Counted from the stretch's first letter, positions 7,887 through 17,400 are shown. The stretch: 64,000 nucleotides of DNA from JAZUCL01 sp045639125 (GCA_045639125.1 JAZUCL010000006.1:42276-106275), one strand, 5' to 3'. A program made the numbers and translations. The notes: generated by a model not told the origin, from the sequence alone.

Positions 7887-9361
7887 TACTTATTCTTCCT
7901 CCTGAGCCATACAAACAATCCAAGTCCCATAACTGCAAGAGGAATAACTACTACAAGAGCAACTAAAATTACGTTAGCCTCTTGTGCAAGGACAGTAAGT
8001 GACGTATCTGTGTAATTTCTCGCCTCAATGCTTACTGCATCAACAACAGGGTTGAGGTAATTCATAGCAGTAATCAAGAAACGGGTGTTGTATACGGACT
8101 GCTGTGACAACATCGAACCGCTTGTCACATAAGAAGATGCAAAGAACAACACCTTTGTTTTTAGTTTCTCGTTATTTATCATTTCCTCTTGGGTCGCAAG
8201 TACACATACAGGGAACGGACCCTCAGCATCGCCGTCTGCCTTTGCGTAAGAGGTAGTTGTTTCGTCATTGTCGTAAAGTTTGCTGTAAGAGGTGCTGCCT
8301 GTTTCGATTATTGTTTCCGTTGTGCGACTGCCTCTCTTTTCCCAAAGGGTAGCCATACCTCGTGGGAATGGGAATGCAAGGATTGTATTGTCGGTAACAG
8401 TCAATTCCTCTGTCATTTCAGTAGATTTTATAAAAGGTGCAAGGAAAGGCTCATAACCTAAGTTTCTTGCAGAGTCGAGAACGAGAGAATTTTGATACTC
8501 TACGCCCCATTCAGAGATATATCGAGAAAAGTTTGGCATATCTGGTGCACCTGCATCGGTAAATACAATGGCATTTGCGTTGTGGGTATGACTGTTAAGA
8601 TATGCGTCAAGTTTCTTAATTTCTTCCTCAGAATAGTCACCGTTAGGTGTACCGAGCAAAATAAGGTCTGTTTGAGCAGGGATTTCTTCAATGGCCAAGT
8701 TAATCTCACTTACTGAGTAGTTGTTTGATGTGAACAGTTCCATGAATGTTTCGTCATAGGTTTCACTGTGTCCAGTAATTTTAACAACTGTCGGCAACTG
8801 CTCCGTTGTGACATAGTGGAGTGCAGACGCAAATTCACGGTCTGCGGCAAAGCCTGAAATGTACTGGTTTGTAGCACCGGTGCTTGGGTCACGTTGTGAC
8901 ACCAACTCATACAAGTCAATAAGTTCCATCGTCTTAAATCGAGTTTCACTGTCTATGATAATGGAACCAGTTGAAAGTTTTGAGGTAGTTTCATACTTTT
9001 GTACGAATGTTGGGTTTTTGTATACGTCAATATACTCGACCTTGAACATACCATCTGACATAACGCTGTAACGCTTCAAAAGTTCGTTAGCCTGTGCGTA
9101 TCCATTGGAATTTTCAACTTCGTTTTCAGGCAAGAGAATGTATGCAGTAACTTCCGTATCAAGATTTTTAAGCATATCTTCCGTCTGCTGAGAAATCTCG
9201 TAGAGGCCTGCCGTTGATATGTCTAATTTAAGATTGAATCTGTCGGTAAGATAACTTACTCCGAGATTTGCAATGACAACCGCTAAGATGAATACGGCAA
9301 CAAGCACAACAGAGATAGAGCCGTATTGGAGTTTCTTTTTCAACTGATTTTTCTTGCTCAT
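7886..9361 (-). CDS. GldG-family ABC transporter auxiliary protein
   Basis: A 491-residue membrane protein of the GldG/ABC_transp_aux type. A membrane anchor lies near residues 13-35, followed by the family's LDISTAGLYEISQQTEDMLKNLDTEVTAYIL, a long soluble region with a glutamine-amidotransferase-like fold (DLILLGTPNGDYSEEEIKKLDAYL) and a second membrane helix near the C-terminus (about 463-485) ending in RRKNK. The start at 9361 is chosen because GGAGGAG lies about 9 nt upstream. In Bacteroidetes GldG works with GldF/GldA in gliding. In Firmicutes the substrate is unknown. Confidence 0.85.
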   Translation of the reverse strand: MSKKNQLKKKLQYGSISVVLVAVFILAVVIANLGVSYLTDRFNLKLDISTAGLYEISQQTEDMLKNLDTEVTAYILLPENEVENSNGYAQANELLKRYSVMSDGMFKVEYIDVYKNPTFVQKYETTSKLSTGSIIIDSETRFKTMELIDLYELVSQRDPSTGATNQYISGFAADREFASALHYVTTEQLPTVVKITGHSETYDETFMELFTSNNYSVSEINLAIEEIPAQTDLILLGTPNGDYSEEEIKKLDAYLNSHTHNANAIVFTDAGAPDMPNFSRYISEWGVEYQNSLVLDSARNLGYEPFLAPFIKSTEMTEELTVTDNTILAFPFPRGMATLWEKRGSRTTETIIETGSTSYSKLYDNDETTTSYAKADGDAEGPFPVCVLATQEEMINNEKLKTKVLFFASSYVTSGSMLSQQSVYNTRFLITAMNYLNPVVDAVSIEARNYTDTSLTVLAQEANVILVALVVVIPLAVMGLGLFVWLRRKNK

Positions 9362-9378
9362 TTTCCATACTCCTCCCA

Positions 9379-10083
9379 TTATGCCCAGCGTTTTTTCTCA
9401 ATTACCCGTGTTGTCAAGAACAGAAAGACAACCGTGTAACTGATGTAGTATACAATATCCGCCAAGGAGAACAAGCCAAGTGTCAAGTTCTGATATCGTG
9501 AAAAAATAGACAGCCAGTTAAGCATATTCTGAATAAATGACTGGTCAATTACAGATGCAAGTGACTGTAAAAAGTATACACCCAAGAATACACAGTAACT
9601 TATAATGGCTGCAACGATTTGACTCTTAGTTAAAGAGGAAACAAAAACGCCCATTGCGATAAATGTAGATACAGCGAAGATAACAGCAACATAGTTTCCG
9701 ATTATTGTATATGCGGCAGGATTGCCGTACATAGTGACAATAAGCGGCCAAGTAAGCGTGCCGATAAGTGCAATAATAAATACAGTCATAGCCGCCAAGA
9801 ATTTACCCACAACAATACTTGAAATATTTACAGGGGAGGTAAGTAAAAGTTGGTCGGTTTTCTGCTTCATCTCCTCAGAGAAAGAACGCATGGTAAGCAG
9901 AGGGATAATGAAAATCAACATAAACAGCATATTGGAGAACAGTCCCGTCAAGTCACTTGACTGGCTGTAAATGTTATACAGATAGAAGAATAAATTATTT
10001 ACCACAAGGAAAACTCCGCAGAAAATGTATCCCATTGGGGAAGTAAAGTAACTTCTAAGTTCTCTTTTATAAATGGCAAGCAT
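9379..10083 (-). CDS. ABC-2 type permease (GldF-like)
   Basis: A 234-residue integral membrane protein with about six hydrophobic segments and the typical opening LAIYKRELRSYFTSPMGYIFCGVFL, then the RSFSEEMKQKTDQLLLTSPV cytoplasmic loop conserved in GldF/NosY-like permeases. The start is the second in-frame Met at 10083, since AAAGGA lies 9 nt upstream of it. It lies between the ATPase gene and the gldG-like gene and should form the membrane channel. Confidence 0.9.
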   Translation of the reverse strand: MLAIYKRELRSYFTSPMGYIFCGVFLVVNNLFFYLYNIYSQSSDLTGLFSNMLFMLIFIIPLLTMRSFSEEMKQKTDQLLLTSPVNISSIVVGKFLAAMTVFIIALIGTLTWPLIVTMYGNPAAYTIIGNYVAVIFAVSTFIAMGVFVSSLTKSQIVAAIISYCVFLGVYFLQSLASVIDQSFIQNMLNWLSIFSRYQNLTLGLFSLADIVYYISYTVVFLFLTTRVIEKKRWA

Positions 10084-10128
10084 AGGTGTTATTCCTTTCA
10101 TCAGAATTTACGCCAATGGCGAAATTTT

Positions 10129-11079
10129 TTACTCGTTGACAGCGTTTTCTTCTGCCGTCAACTTTAAGAAGATGTCCTCAAGAGTCATGTCCATAGGCTT
10201 GAGCATATAAATTGCCATACCCGCCTTGGCAAGTGCATAGAACATCGGCTTTCTCAAATCTACATTGGGGTCGGATTCAATGATGAAGTCACAGGTTTCC
10301 TCCTCATGAGTGCCAAGATACTCAGCAGTACGGATACCCTCGCAACTACGCAGTACAGATAACGCTTCTTCCTTTGTGCCGTTTATACGAACGATAAGTT
10401 TGTGATCCTCCGCTACAGACTTTGACAAATTCTCAGGAGTATCATTTGCAACGATTTTACCGTTATTGATAACTAAAACTCTCTCACATATAGCCTGTAC
10501 TTCAGAAAGGATATGGCTGGATAGAATAACAGTACGCTTACGTCCCAGATCCTTAATTACATTTCTAATTTCGATAATTTGGTTCGGGTCAAGGCCAACT
10601 GTCGGCTCGTCAAGGATAAGCACGTCCGGGTTGCCGATAAGTGCCATGGCAAGACCTACACGCTGTTTGTATCCTTTTGACAAGTTGCCGATAACACGGT
10701 TTTTAACATGGGATATTGATACACTTTCGCACACCTCAGCAATATGCTTTGACTTGGATACGCCTGTTACGCCTTTAAGTTCAAATACAAAATTTAGGTA
10801 CTCGTCAACTGTCATATCAAGATAAAGTGGCGGATGTTCCGGCAAGTATCCGATATGTCTTTTTGCGGCGATTGGATCGTCAAGAATATCAATTCCATCA
10901 ATTTTTACAGTACCGTCAGTTGCTGACAAGTAGCCTGTCATAATGTTCATTGTTGTTGATTTACCTGCACCGTTTGGTCCTAAAAAGCCGACAATCTCAC
11001 CTGAATCAATAGTAAATGAAATGTTATCAACGGCGTGTTTTTGTCCGTAATGTTTCGTCAAATTACTGACTTCAATCAT
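10129..11079 (-). CDS. ABC transporter ATP-binding protein (GldA-like)
   Basis: A 316-residue ATPase that powers the exporter encoded downstream. Walker A is GPNGAGKST (about 34-42), the Q-loop is near YLPEHPPLY, the signature is NLSKGYKQRVG (about 132), Walker B is VLILDEPTVGLDP (about 154) and the switch histidine is in SSHIL. About 90 residues follow the nucleotide-binding domain, as in drug and Gld-type exporters. The ATG has GGAGGG upstream. It is the first gene of the operon ATPase-permease-GldG-DUF4340. Confidence 0.93.
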   Translation of the reverse strand: MIEVSNLTKHYGQKHAVDNISFTIDSGEIVGFLGPNGAGKSTTMNIMTGYLSATDGTVKIDGIDILDDPIAAKRHIGYLPEHPPLYLDMTVDEYLNFVFELKGVTGVSKSKHIAEVCESVSISHVKNRVIGNLSKGYKQRVGLAMALIGNPDVLILDEPTVGLDPNQIIEIRNVIKDLGRKRTVILSSHILSEVQAICERVLVINNGKIVANDTPENLSKSVAEDHKLIVRINGTKEEALSVLRSCEGIRTAEYLGTHEEETCDFIIESDPNVDLRKPMFYALAKAGMAIYMLKPMDMTLEDIFLKLTAEENAVNE

Positions 11080-11216
11080 TTTGTGTATCCCTCCGGTTAT
11101 ATTGGATTTTATGCTGTGTGTATTGTATCATACAAAGAGGAAAGAGTATGTTACCGTTTTGTAAAAACTATCATGCCACCGAGGTGTTTGATATAAAAAT
11201 TCAAGTAACCGTCACA

Positions 11217-11984
11217 TTACTGTCCGATTTGATAGAATTTGCAGGCATTTTTTGTCATTTCAGCCGCCGCTGTCTCTACATCAATGCCCTTAATTCTTGC
11301 AATCTCCTCCACAGTATATCGCATATACCCTGAATGATTTCGCCGTCCTCTAAATGGTTCCGGGGCAAGGTACGGACAGTCTGTTTCTGCCATAATACGC
11401 TCCATTGGTGCGTATTTTATTATTTCCTCGAACTTCTTTGCATTTTTGAACGTAATTGTGCCTGTAAAAGACAGCATATATCCCATATCAAGCACAAGTT
11501 TTGAAAACTCAAAACTGCCTGAGTAACAGTGGAATACGCCTTTAACATCGGGATATTCACGGCAGATGTCAAGGCAATCGCCGTGGGCTTCTCTGTCGTG
11601 GATAATAACAGGCATCTTAAGTTCACTCGCCAACGTCATTTGGCGGTGAAACCACGTCTTTTGTACATCACGAGGTGATAAGTCATAGTAATAGTCAAGC
11701 CCTATTTCACCGATTGCACGTACCTTTTCGTTGGCGGCAAGTTCTCTCAGACGACATATATCTGAGTCTTTTGCACTTTCTGCATCGTGGGGATGAATAC
11801 CCACCGCCGCATAGCAAAAGTCGTACTCCTGCGATAGAGCGATACACTTTTCGCTCGATTCAATTGAGCAGCCTACGTTGACTATATATCCAACGTCAAG
11901 ACTTGCCATTGATTTTAGAAGGGTATCTCTATCTTCGTCAAAACGCTTGTCGGTATAGTGGGCGTGAGTGTCAAATAAAACCAT
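11217..11984 (-). CDS. tatD: TatD family deoxyribonuclease
   Basis: A 255-residue metal-dependent hydrolase. The DTHAHYTD opening gives the first metal ligands, GEIGLDYY carries the conserved glutamate (about 93), HDREAHGD and FHCYSGS carry further histidines, and MAETDCPYLAPEPFRGRRNHSGYM near 203-225 is the family's C-terminal signature. TatD enzymes act as 3'-5' exonucleases on damaged or single-stranded DNA. The ATG overlaps the metG stop by one base (TAATG), an arrangement common in Firmicutes. Confidence 0.93.
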   Translation of the reverse strand: MVLFDTHAHYTDKRFDEDRDTLLKSMASLDVGYIVNVGCSIESSEKCIALSQEYDFCYAAVGIHPHDAESAKDSDICRLRELAANEKVRAIGEIGLDYYYDLSPRDVQKTWFHRQMTLASELKMPVIIHDREAHGDCLDICREYPDVKGVFHCYSGSFEFSKLVLDMGYMLSFTGTITFKNAKKFEEIIKYAPMERIMAETDCPYLAPEPFRGRRNHSGYMRYTVEEIARIKGIDVETAAAEMTKNACKFYQIGQ

Positions 11985-13936
11985 TAGTGTATTTCCGCTC
12001 CCGATACGATACCGTCTGCAAACAGTACACGAACATCGTCCTCGCCGTTATCTGCTGCAAGAATCATTCCCTCACTAAGTTCACCTCTAAGGGTAACAGG
12101 TGTAAGGTTGGCAACAATAACAACACTTCTGCCAATCAAGTCCTCCGGTGTATACCACTTGGCAATACCAGATACAACTTGACGCTTCTTTCCGCCAACG
12201 TCAAGTTGGAGTTTGAGAAGTTTCTTAGCCTTTGGCACAGGCTCACATTCAAGAACCTTTGCAACACGCAAATCCACCTTGCAGAAATCGTCAATGGAGA
12301 TAAGTTTAACGCCCTCAACTTCCTCTGACTCCTCTTTTGCAGGTGCACTCGCAGCCGCCTTAGCCGCCAAAAGGGCCTCGATCTCGGCAGTCTTTGCTTT
12401 CTCGTCGATACGTGCAAACAAAGGAGTAGCCTCCAAAACCTTTGTGCCTGCAACAGTCGCACCAAAGGAAAGTGTAGAGTCATAAGTTTTGTCCTGTACG
12501 TTTAACTGTGCAAATATCTTCTCTGCTGTTTCAGGCAGGAATGCACCTAAAAGAACTGCGGCAATACGGATACTCTCTGCAAGGTTATACATAACAGTAC
12601 CAAGTCTGTCACGGCTATCCTCACTCTTTGCAAGTATCCAGGGAGCAGTTTCGTCAATATACTTGTTGCTGCGACGGAGCAATGTCCAAATTTCGTCGAG
12701 AGCATCTGCTACATGGAGAGTTTCCATGCACTTTGCAACACGAGGAGCAGTTTCAACTGCAACACGTTTAAGGTCAGCGTCAAACTCATCATCTACACCC
12801 TTTGGTGCAGGTACAACGCCGTCAAAGTACTTGTTAATCATAGCAACGCTACGATTTACAAGGTTACCTAAGATGTTGGCAAGGTCGGAGTTTATACGTT
12901 GCATAATCAGTTCGTAAGTGAAGTTGCCGTCAGCGGCAAATGGCATTTCGTGGAGTACGTAGTAACGTACCGCATCGACACCAAACAAGTCAACTAAGTC
13001 ACGAGCGTATACCACATTGCCCTTGGACTTGGACATCTTATCCTCGCCCATCAAAAGCCACGGGTGTCCAAATACCTGCTTGGGTAACTCTACGCCGAGT
13101 GCCATAAGCATAATTGGCCAGTAGATTGTGTGGAAGCGGAGAATATCTTTGCCGATTAAGTGTACATCAGCAGGCCAATACTTGTTGAATAACTCACCGC
13201 TGTTGCCGTCTGTATCATAACCTAAAGCGGTGATATAGTTGGAAAGAGCGTCAATCCAAACGTATACAACGTGACCGGGGTCAAAGTCAACAGGTACGCC
13301 CCATGTAAAGGAAGTACGTGAAACGCACAAATCTTGAAGTCCGGGTTTTATGAAGTTGTTAATCATCTCATTCTTACGGCTTTCAGGCTGAATAAATTCA
13401 GGGTGTGCATCAATATGTGCCATAAGTCTGTCAGCATACTTGCTCATTTTGAAGAAGTATGCTTCCTCACGTGCCGTTTCAACTGGTGCACCACAGTCGG
13501 GGCACTTTCCGTCTACAACTTGGGTAGCGGTAAAGAAACTTTCACAAGGCTTACAGTAGTAGCCCTCATAGTGACCTTTGTATATATCGCCCTGCTCATA
13601 CAGTTTCTTGAAAATCTTTTGAACCGTCTTTTCATGCATAGGATCAGTTGTGCGGATAAACTGGTCGTAGGACACGTTCATGAAATCCCAGATATTGCGG
13701 ATTTCACCTGCAATCTCATCAACGTGTGCCTGGGGAGTACGGCCCTCAGACTGTGCCTGCTCCTGAATTTTCTGACCGTGTTCGTCTGTTCCTGTCAAAA
13801 AATACACGTCATAGCCTTCAAGACGGCGATAGCGTGCAATAGCGTCAGCAAGGACCGCCTCATAGGTGTTTCCTATGTGGGGTATTCTTGACGTATATGC
13901 AATAGCAGTTGTGATATAATACTTGCCTTTATTCAT
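11984..13936 (-). CDS. metG: Methionyl-tRNA synthetase
   Basis: A 650-residue class I synthetase charging initiator and elongator tRNA-Met. The HIGH-type motif is HIGN (about 20), a zinc knuckle is formed by CKPC...CPDC (about 127-147), and the KMSKS loop is at about 300. A C-terminal tRNA-binding domain (EMAP/Trbp111 type) starts near 545 with FCKVDLRVAKVLECEP. An alanine/glutamate-rich linker (about 515-535) joins it to the body. Length fits the long Firmicute form. It is translationally coupled to tatD. No T-box leader is visible upstream. Confidence 0.96.
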   Translation of the reverse strand: MNKGKYYITTAIAYTSRIPHIGNTYEAVLADAIARYRRLEGYDVYFLTGTDEHGQKIQEQAQSEGRTPQAHVDEIAGEIRNIWDFMNVSYDQFIRTTDPMHEKTVQKIFKKLYEQGDIYKGHYEGYYCKPCESFFTATQVVDGKCPDCGAPVETAREEAYFFKMSKYADRLMAHIDAHPEFIQPESRKNEMINNFIKPGLQDLCVSRTSFTWGVPVDFDPGHVVYVWIDALSNYITALGYDTDGNSGELFNKYWPADVHLIGKDILRFHTIYWPIMLMALGVELPKQVFGHPWLLMGEDKMSKSKGNVVYARDLVDLFGVDAVRYYVLHEMPFAADGNFTYELIMQRINSDLANILGNLVNRSVAMINKYFDGVVPAPKGVDDEFDADLKRVAVETAPRVAKCMETLHVADALDEIWTLLRRSNKYIDETAPWILAKSEDSRDRLGTVMYNLAESIRIAAVLLGAFLPETAEKIFAQLNVQDKTYDSTLSFGATVAGTKVLEATPLFARIDEKAKTAEIEALLAAKAAASAPAKEESEEVEGVKLISIDDFCKVDLRVAKVLECEPVPKAKKLLKLQLDVGGKKRQVVSGIAKWYTPEDLIGRSVVIVANLTPVTLRGELSEGMILAADNGEDDVRVLFADGIVSGAEIH

Positions 13937-14032
13937 AAAAGTTCATTCCTTTCCTAATTGTACACAGATATACTAATACATCATATCGCATTTTGGGAAG
14001 TTTTTCAATACATTTTTTGTAATTCACAACAT

Positions 14033-14061
14033 ATTATACACAATTCCACAGGCTTTTCCAC
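14033..14061 (+). other. Two DnaA-box-like sites upstream of metG
   Basis: TTATACACA (14033-14041) and TTTTCCACA (14053-14061) both fit TTWTNCACA. The second lies in a small hairpin, GGCTTTTCC-aca-GGAAAAGCC-GTTTTT, which could also act as a terminator. Confidence 0.35.
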
Positions 14062-14127
14062 AGGAAAAGCCGTTTTTGGGGTGATTTTTCTTTCTGTCAA
14101 CACAGAAAGTAAGTCTGCAGAGTAAAG

Positions 14128-14166
14128 AAAAACCAACAACCGCAATATTACGGTTGTTGGTTTTAA
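14128..14166 (-). terminator. Terminator after the M18 aminopeptidase gene
   Basis: AAAACCAACAACCG pairs with CGGTTGTTGGTTTT. On the minus strand the stem is followed by TTTTTCTTT. It is nearly symmetric and could stop transcription from both sides. Confidence 0.75.
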
Positions 14167-14174
14167 TTAAAAAC

Positions 14175-15578
14175 TTATTCCTCTTCTTTTGCTCCAAAGA
14201 AAGCGGCACAGGCACGTGCAAACATATACAAGTCATGTTTACCGATTACCTCAAAAGGTGAATGCATAGACAACACAGGTACGCCCACGTCAACCGTTTC
14301 GATACCACGCTCTGCAAGATACCCTGCAACAGTACCGCCGCCTCCTTGGTCTACCTTTCCCAGTTCGCAAGTATGCCATACTACTCCCGCCTCATCAAAG
14401 ATTCGGCGAAGATATGCAAGATACTCGGCATTGGCATCGTTTGAGCCTGACTTGCCTCTTGCACCAACGTACTTGACGATAGATAATCCGTAATTTACAT
14501 AGGCACTGTTTTTTGCATCGTATACTCCTGCATAGATTGAGTCAAATGCAGCCGATACGTCAGCAGACAGACAGTATGATGCACCAAGACACTGACAGGT
14601 CGTTACACCGCCCTCGCCATTACAAAGGGACTCAATAAACTCCTCGAAGAATCTCGATTTCATACCTGTTGAGCCGACAGAGCCTATCTCCTCTTTATCT
14701 GCAAGAATACACACTGCTGTTCGCTCACAAGAGGACGTATACAAAAGGGCCTCCAACGAGCCGTATGCACATACTCGGTCATCGTGGCCGTAGCCGCCTA
14801 TTAGTGAACGGTCAAAGCCAATATCACGAGCAGGCGTTACAGGAACGATAGACAACTCAGCAGAGGTAAAGTCCTCCTCAGTTATGCCGTAATGCTCGTT
14901 AAGGTATTCAAGAATGTGAAGTTTTGTTCTGTCTGAACCGTCTGTTTCGCTACGTGACGGAATTGAGCCGACAAGCACATTCAAGTCCTCACCTGCAATA
15001 CCTTCGTCAAGTGTCTTTTTACCTTGATCCTTGCCAAGATGCGGCAAAAGGTCAGTAATTGTAAATACAGGGTCGTCAGGGCGTGTGCCTATCTCAATAT
15101 TCACAACACTTCCATCCTTACGTGCAACGACTCCCTTTAGTGCAAGGGGTATTGCCGTCCACTGATACTTCTTGATTCCGCCGTAGTAGTGAGTTTTAAG
15201 ATATGCAAGTTCACGTTTTTCCTCGTATAACGGCAACGGCTTTAAGTCAAGACGTGGTACGTCAATGTGAGATGCGATAATATTAAGTCCCGACTTTAAT
15301 GACTTTGAACCGATAATGGCTAAAATTACCGATTTACCACGATTGACAGTATAAATTTTATCACCTGCTGACAGTTTCATGCCCTCACTGTAGGGACGAA
15401 AACCTGCTTTTTCCGCAAGTTCTACCGCATATCGTACTGCGTCACGTTCTGTTCGGCTTCCGTCAAGGAATTTCTTGTATCTTTCTCCGCATTTCATTAT
15501 TCTCTCATAGTCACCATCTGACAAACGGTCGTAGCCGTTTTTCTGGCTGTACATAAGTCTGTCACGAAGTTCACTCAT
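14175..15578 (-). CDS. M18 family aminopeptidase
   Basis: A 467-residue dinuclear zinc aminopeptidase of family M18, removing acidic or neutral N-terminal residues from peptides in the cytosol. Metal and catalytic motifs are visible: ASHIDVPRLDLKP (H near 100), YGHDDRVCAYG (about 272), the general-base region ADKEEIGSVGSTGM (about 297) and the C-terminal MHSPFEVIGKHDLYM with the last zinc histidine (about 440). Length is normal. It lies 1 bp downstream of coaE, so the two are probably co-transcribed. The substrate preference is inferred from family. Confidence 0.9.
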   Translation of the reverse strand: MSELRDRLMYSQKNGYDRLSDGDYERIMKCGERYKKFLDGSRTERDAVRYAVELAEKAGFRPYSEGMKLSAGDKIYTVNRGKSVILAIIGSKSLKSGLNIIASHIDVPRLDLKPLPLYEEKRELAYLKTHYYGGIKKYQWTAIPLALKGVVARKDGSVVNIEIGTRPDDPVFTITDLLPHLGKDQGKKTLDEGIAGEDLNVLVGSIPSRSETDGSDRTKLHILEYLNEHYGITEEDFTSAELSIVPVTPARDIGFDRSLIGGYGHDDRVCAYGSLEALLYTSSCERTAVCILADKEEIGSVGSTGMKSRFFEEFIESLCNGEGGVTTCQCLGASYCLSADVSAAFDSIYAGVYDAKNSAYVNYGLSIVKYVGARGKSGSNDANAEYLAYLRRIFDEAGVVWHTCELGKVDQGGGGTVAGYLAERGIETVDVGVPVLSMHSPFEVIGKHDLYMFARACAAFFGAKEEE

Positions 15579-15579
15579 A

Positions 15580-16185
15580 TTAGTTACCTCCCATTTTTTC
15601 TACCAACTTTTCGTATGCTTTCTGTGCCGCCAATCTAAGATTGTCTTTCGGCCCGTCGTTTACGATAACTATATCGCAGTGGTCAGAAAACCACTCGTCC
15701 TCATGCTGTGATGAAATACGCTCAAGTGCCGCCTCTTTGGTCAGTCCGTCACGTTTCATGATTCGCTCAAGGCGAACATGAGCAGGGGCAATTACACCTA
15801 CTACAGCACTGCAACTCTCGTTTGCTCCGCTTTCAAACAGAAGAGGTGCGTCAATTACACCAACCTTTGCACCATTCTTTTCTGCCCTACTAAAAAATGC
15901 CGATACCTCTGCCAATACAAATTTATGGCTTATCTCGTTAAGTCGGTCAAGATATGCTTTATTGGAAAATACTAAAGAGGCAAGTTTTCTGCGGTCAATA
16001 AAACCTTGCTCGTCTGTCACATCACCAAACTCGCTGATAAGTGCCTGACGTAAGTTCTCGTTTCCTTTCAGTAGGTCGTGGTATATTGCGTCTGTGTCAG
16101 CAACGACAGCACCTAATGATGAAAATACTCTGCCGACTTCTCCCTTGCCTGCTCCTGTTGTACCTGTCAAACCGAGAATAATCAT
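15580..16185 (-). CDS. coaE: Dephospho-CoA kinase
   Basis: A 201-residue kinase performing the last step of coenzyme A synthesis, phosphorylating the ribose 3'-OH of dephospho-CoA. The P-loop is GLTGTTGAGKGE (about 5-16), the ADTDAIYHDLL segment binds substrate and the LID region carries IMKRDGLTKEAALERISSQ. The start is set to 16185, where GGAGGTG lies 6 nt upstream. It sits between the Sua5-type gene and the aminopeptidase on one strand. Confidence 0.93.
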   Translation of the reverse strand: MIILGLTGTTGAGKGEVGRVFSSLGAVVADTDAIYHDLLKGNENLRQALISEFGDVTDEQGFIDRRKLASLVFSNKAYLDRLNEISHKFVLAEVSAFFSRAEKNGAKVGVIDAPLLFESGANESCSAVVGVIAPAHVRLERIMKRDGLTKEAALERISSQHEDEWFSDHCDIVIVNDGPKDNLRLAAQKAYEKLVEKMGGN

Positions 16186-16209
16186 TTTGACACCTCCGTT
16201 AGCCATTGG

Positions 16210-17238
16210 CTAAACATCAATACAGGAAAAGCCTGCGGCACGCTTTAGGCGATTTACTACCGCAAGTCCAACACCGTCTGCACACGGGCATTGTGCAAAT
16301 ATTCTGTCAACGTCTAACGTATCAAACGTGCGGAGTGCATCAAACAGCCGACACGCTTGGGATATTACGTCATCTTTACTGCCAAAGGATACGCATTGGC
16401 AGTTGAATGTATCTACAAATTCGTCATAGCAAAGCACGGCAATTTTTTCACCCTTAGCCGCCTCAATCTCTTTTCTGATACGCTCCGCCGTTTTATTTGC
16501 ATCGCCACACACGACAGTCATCGGTGCAAGTGGTGCGTAGTGACGGTACTTCATACCAGGTGAGCGTACAACACCCTCAGCAGGACGCAGTACGTTTTCG
16601 TCCACCTCTACAAACTCGTCGCCCACCGCATCACACAGCATTTCCCTTGTTATTCTGCCAGGGCGAAGTATTCGTACAAGTCCGTTACGAAGTTCAACTA
16701 CCGTTGATTCGACACCGACTTTTGAATCATCGCCTTTTATTATCATGTCTACTCGTCCGTCCAAATCTGTGATAACGTGGTCAGCAGTAGTGGGGCTTGG
16801 CTTACCAGACAAATTGGCACTTGGTGCGGCAATAGGTACACCTGCCATACGGATAAGAGATTGTGCAACAGTATCAGACGGCATACGAATACCAACGGTA
16901 TCAAGCCCGCCACTCGTTGCGTCGGGGATAAGTTGGCTCTTAGGCAGTATCATAGTCAAAGGGCCAGGCCAAAAACGCTCTGCAAGGAGCAGGGCAACCT
17001 CAGGAATCTCCGATACAAGCGGTGCCATCTCAGATATAGAGGCGATGTGTACAATCAAAGGGTTGTCAGACGGTCTGCCCTTTGCTAAATATATTTTCTT
17101 TGCAGCCTCAGCATCTAAAGCGTTTCCGCCAAGTCCGTATACGGTTTCAGTCGGGAACGCTACAAGTCCCCCTTGGCGAATACATGCACCTGCACGGGAT
17201 ATAGTTTCCTCACTCGGTGCAACAATCAACGTGTTCAT
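16210..17238 (-). CDS. L-threonylcarbamoyladenylate synthase (Sua5 type)
   Basis: A 342-residue enzyme making threonylcarbamoyl-AMP from threonine, bicarbonate and ATP for the t6A37 tRNA modification. The YrdC domain (about 1-200) shows GGLVAFPTETVYGLGGNA, KGRPSDNPLIVHI, WPGPLTMILPK, RMPSD and APSANLSGKPSPTTADHV. The C-terminal Sua5 domain follows a linker with SPGMKYRHYAPLAP (about 230). The start is set to 17238 because AGGAG lies 8 nt upstream. First gene of sua5-coaE-M18. Confidence 0.93.
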   Translation of the reverse strand: MNTLIVAPSEETISRAGACIRQGGLVAFPTETVYGLGGNALDAEAAKKIYLAKGRPSDNPLIVHIASISEMAPLVSEIPEVALLLAERFWPGPLTMILPKSQLIPDATSGGLDTVGIRMPSDTVAQSLIRMAGVPIAAPSANLSGKPSPTTADHVITDLDGRVDMIIKGDDSKVGVESTVVELRNGLVRILRPGRITREMLCDAVGDEFVEVDENVLRPAEGVVRSPGMKYRHYAPLAPMTVVCGDANKTAERIRKEIEAAKGEKIAVLCYDEFVDTFNCQCVSFGSKDDVISQACRLFDALRTFDTLDVDRIFAQCPCADGVGLAVVNRLKRAAGFSCIDV

Positions 17239-17277
17239 GTTTATACTCCTAATTACATACAATCAAAGGATACCCTA

Positions 17278-17306
17278 ATTTTACAACATCATACATAAAT
17301 TTACAA
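17278..17306 (-). promoter_or_regulatory. Promoter of the sua5-coaE operon
   Basis: On the minus strand TTGTAA (17301-17306), a 17-bp spacer and TAAAAT (17278-17283), 40 bp upstream of the start codon. Confidence 0.5.
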
Positions 17307-17346
17307 GAGATAAAATGGAAAAGAATTATTTTAGGGTTCTTTTGCC

Positions 17347-17400
17347 AACTCATCCGAGTTGCTTTGCAACCCACCTTCCCCTCAAGGGGAAGGCTTTTCT
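17347..17400 (+). repeat. Solo copy of the CCTTCCCC hairpin repeat
   Basis: CTCATCCGAGTTGCTTTGC followed by ACCCACCTTCCCCTCAAGG and GGAAGGC. This is almost the same as the right end of the DUF559 cassette at 50011-50060, here without a gene attached. Confidence 0.6.

Noticed and set aside
13937..14174. T-box leader before metG or other synthetase genes (also alaS, hisS, aspS)
   Set aside because: No T-box motif or long specifier-loop leader is visible; the gaps are short or hold only simple hairpins.
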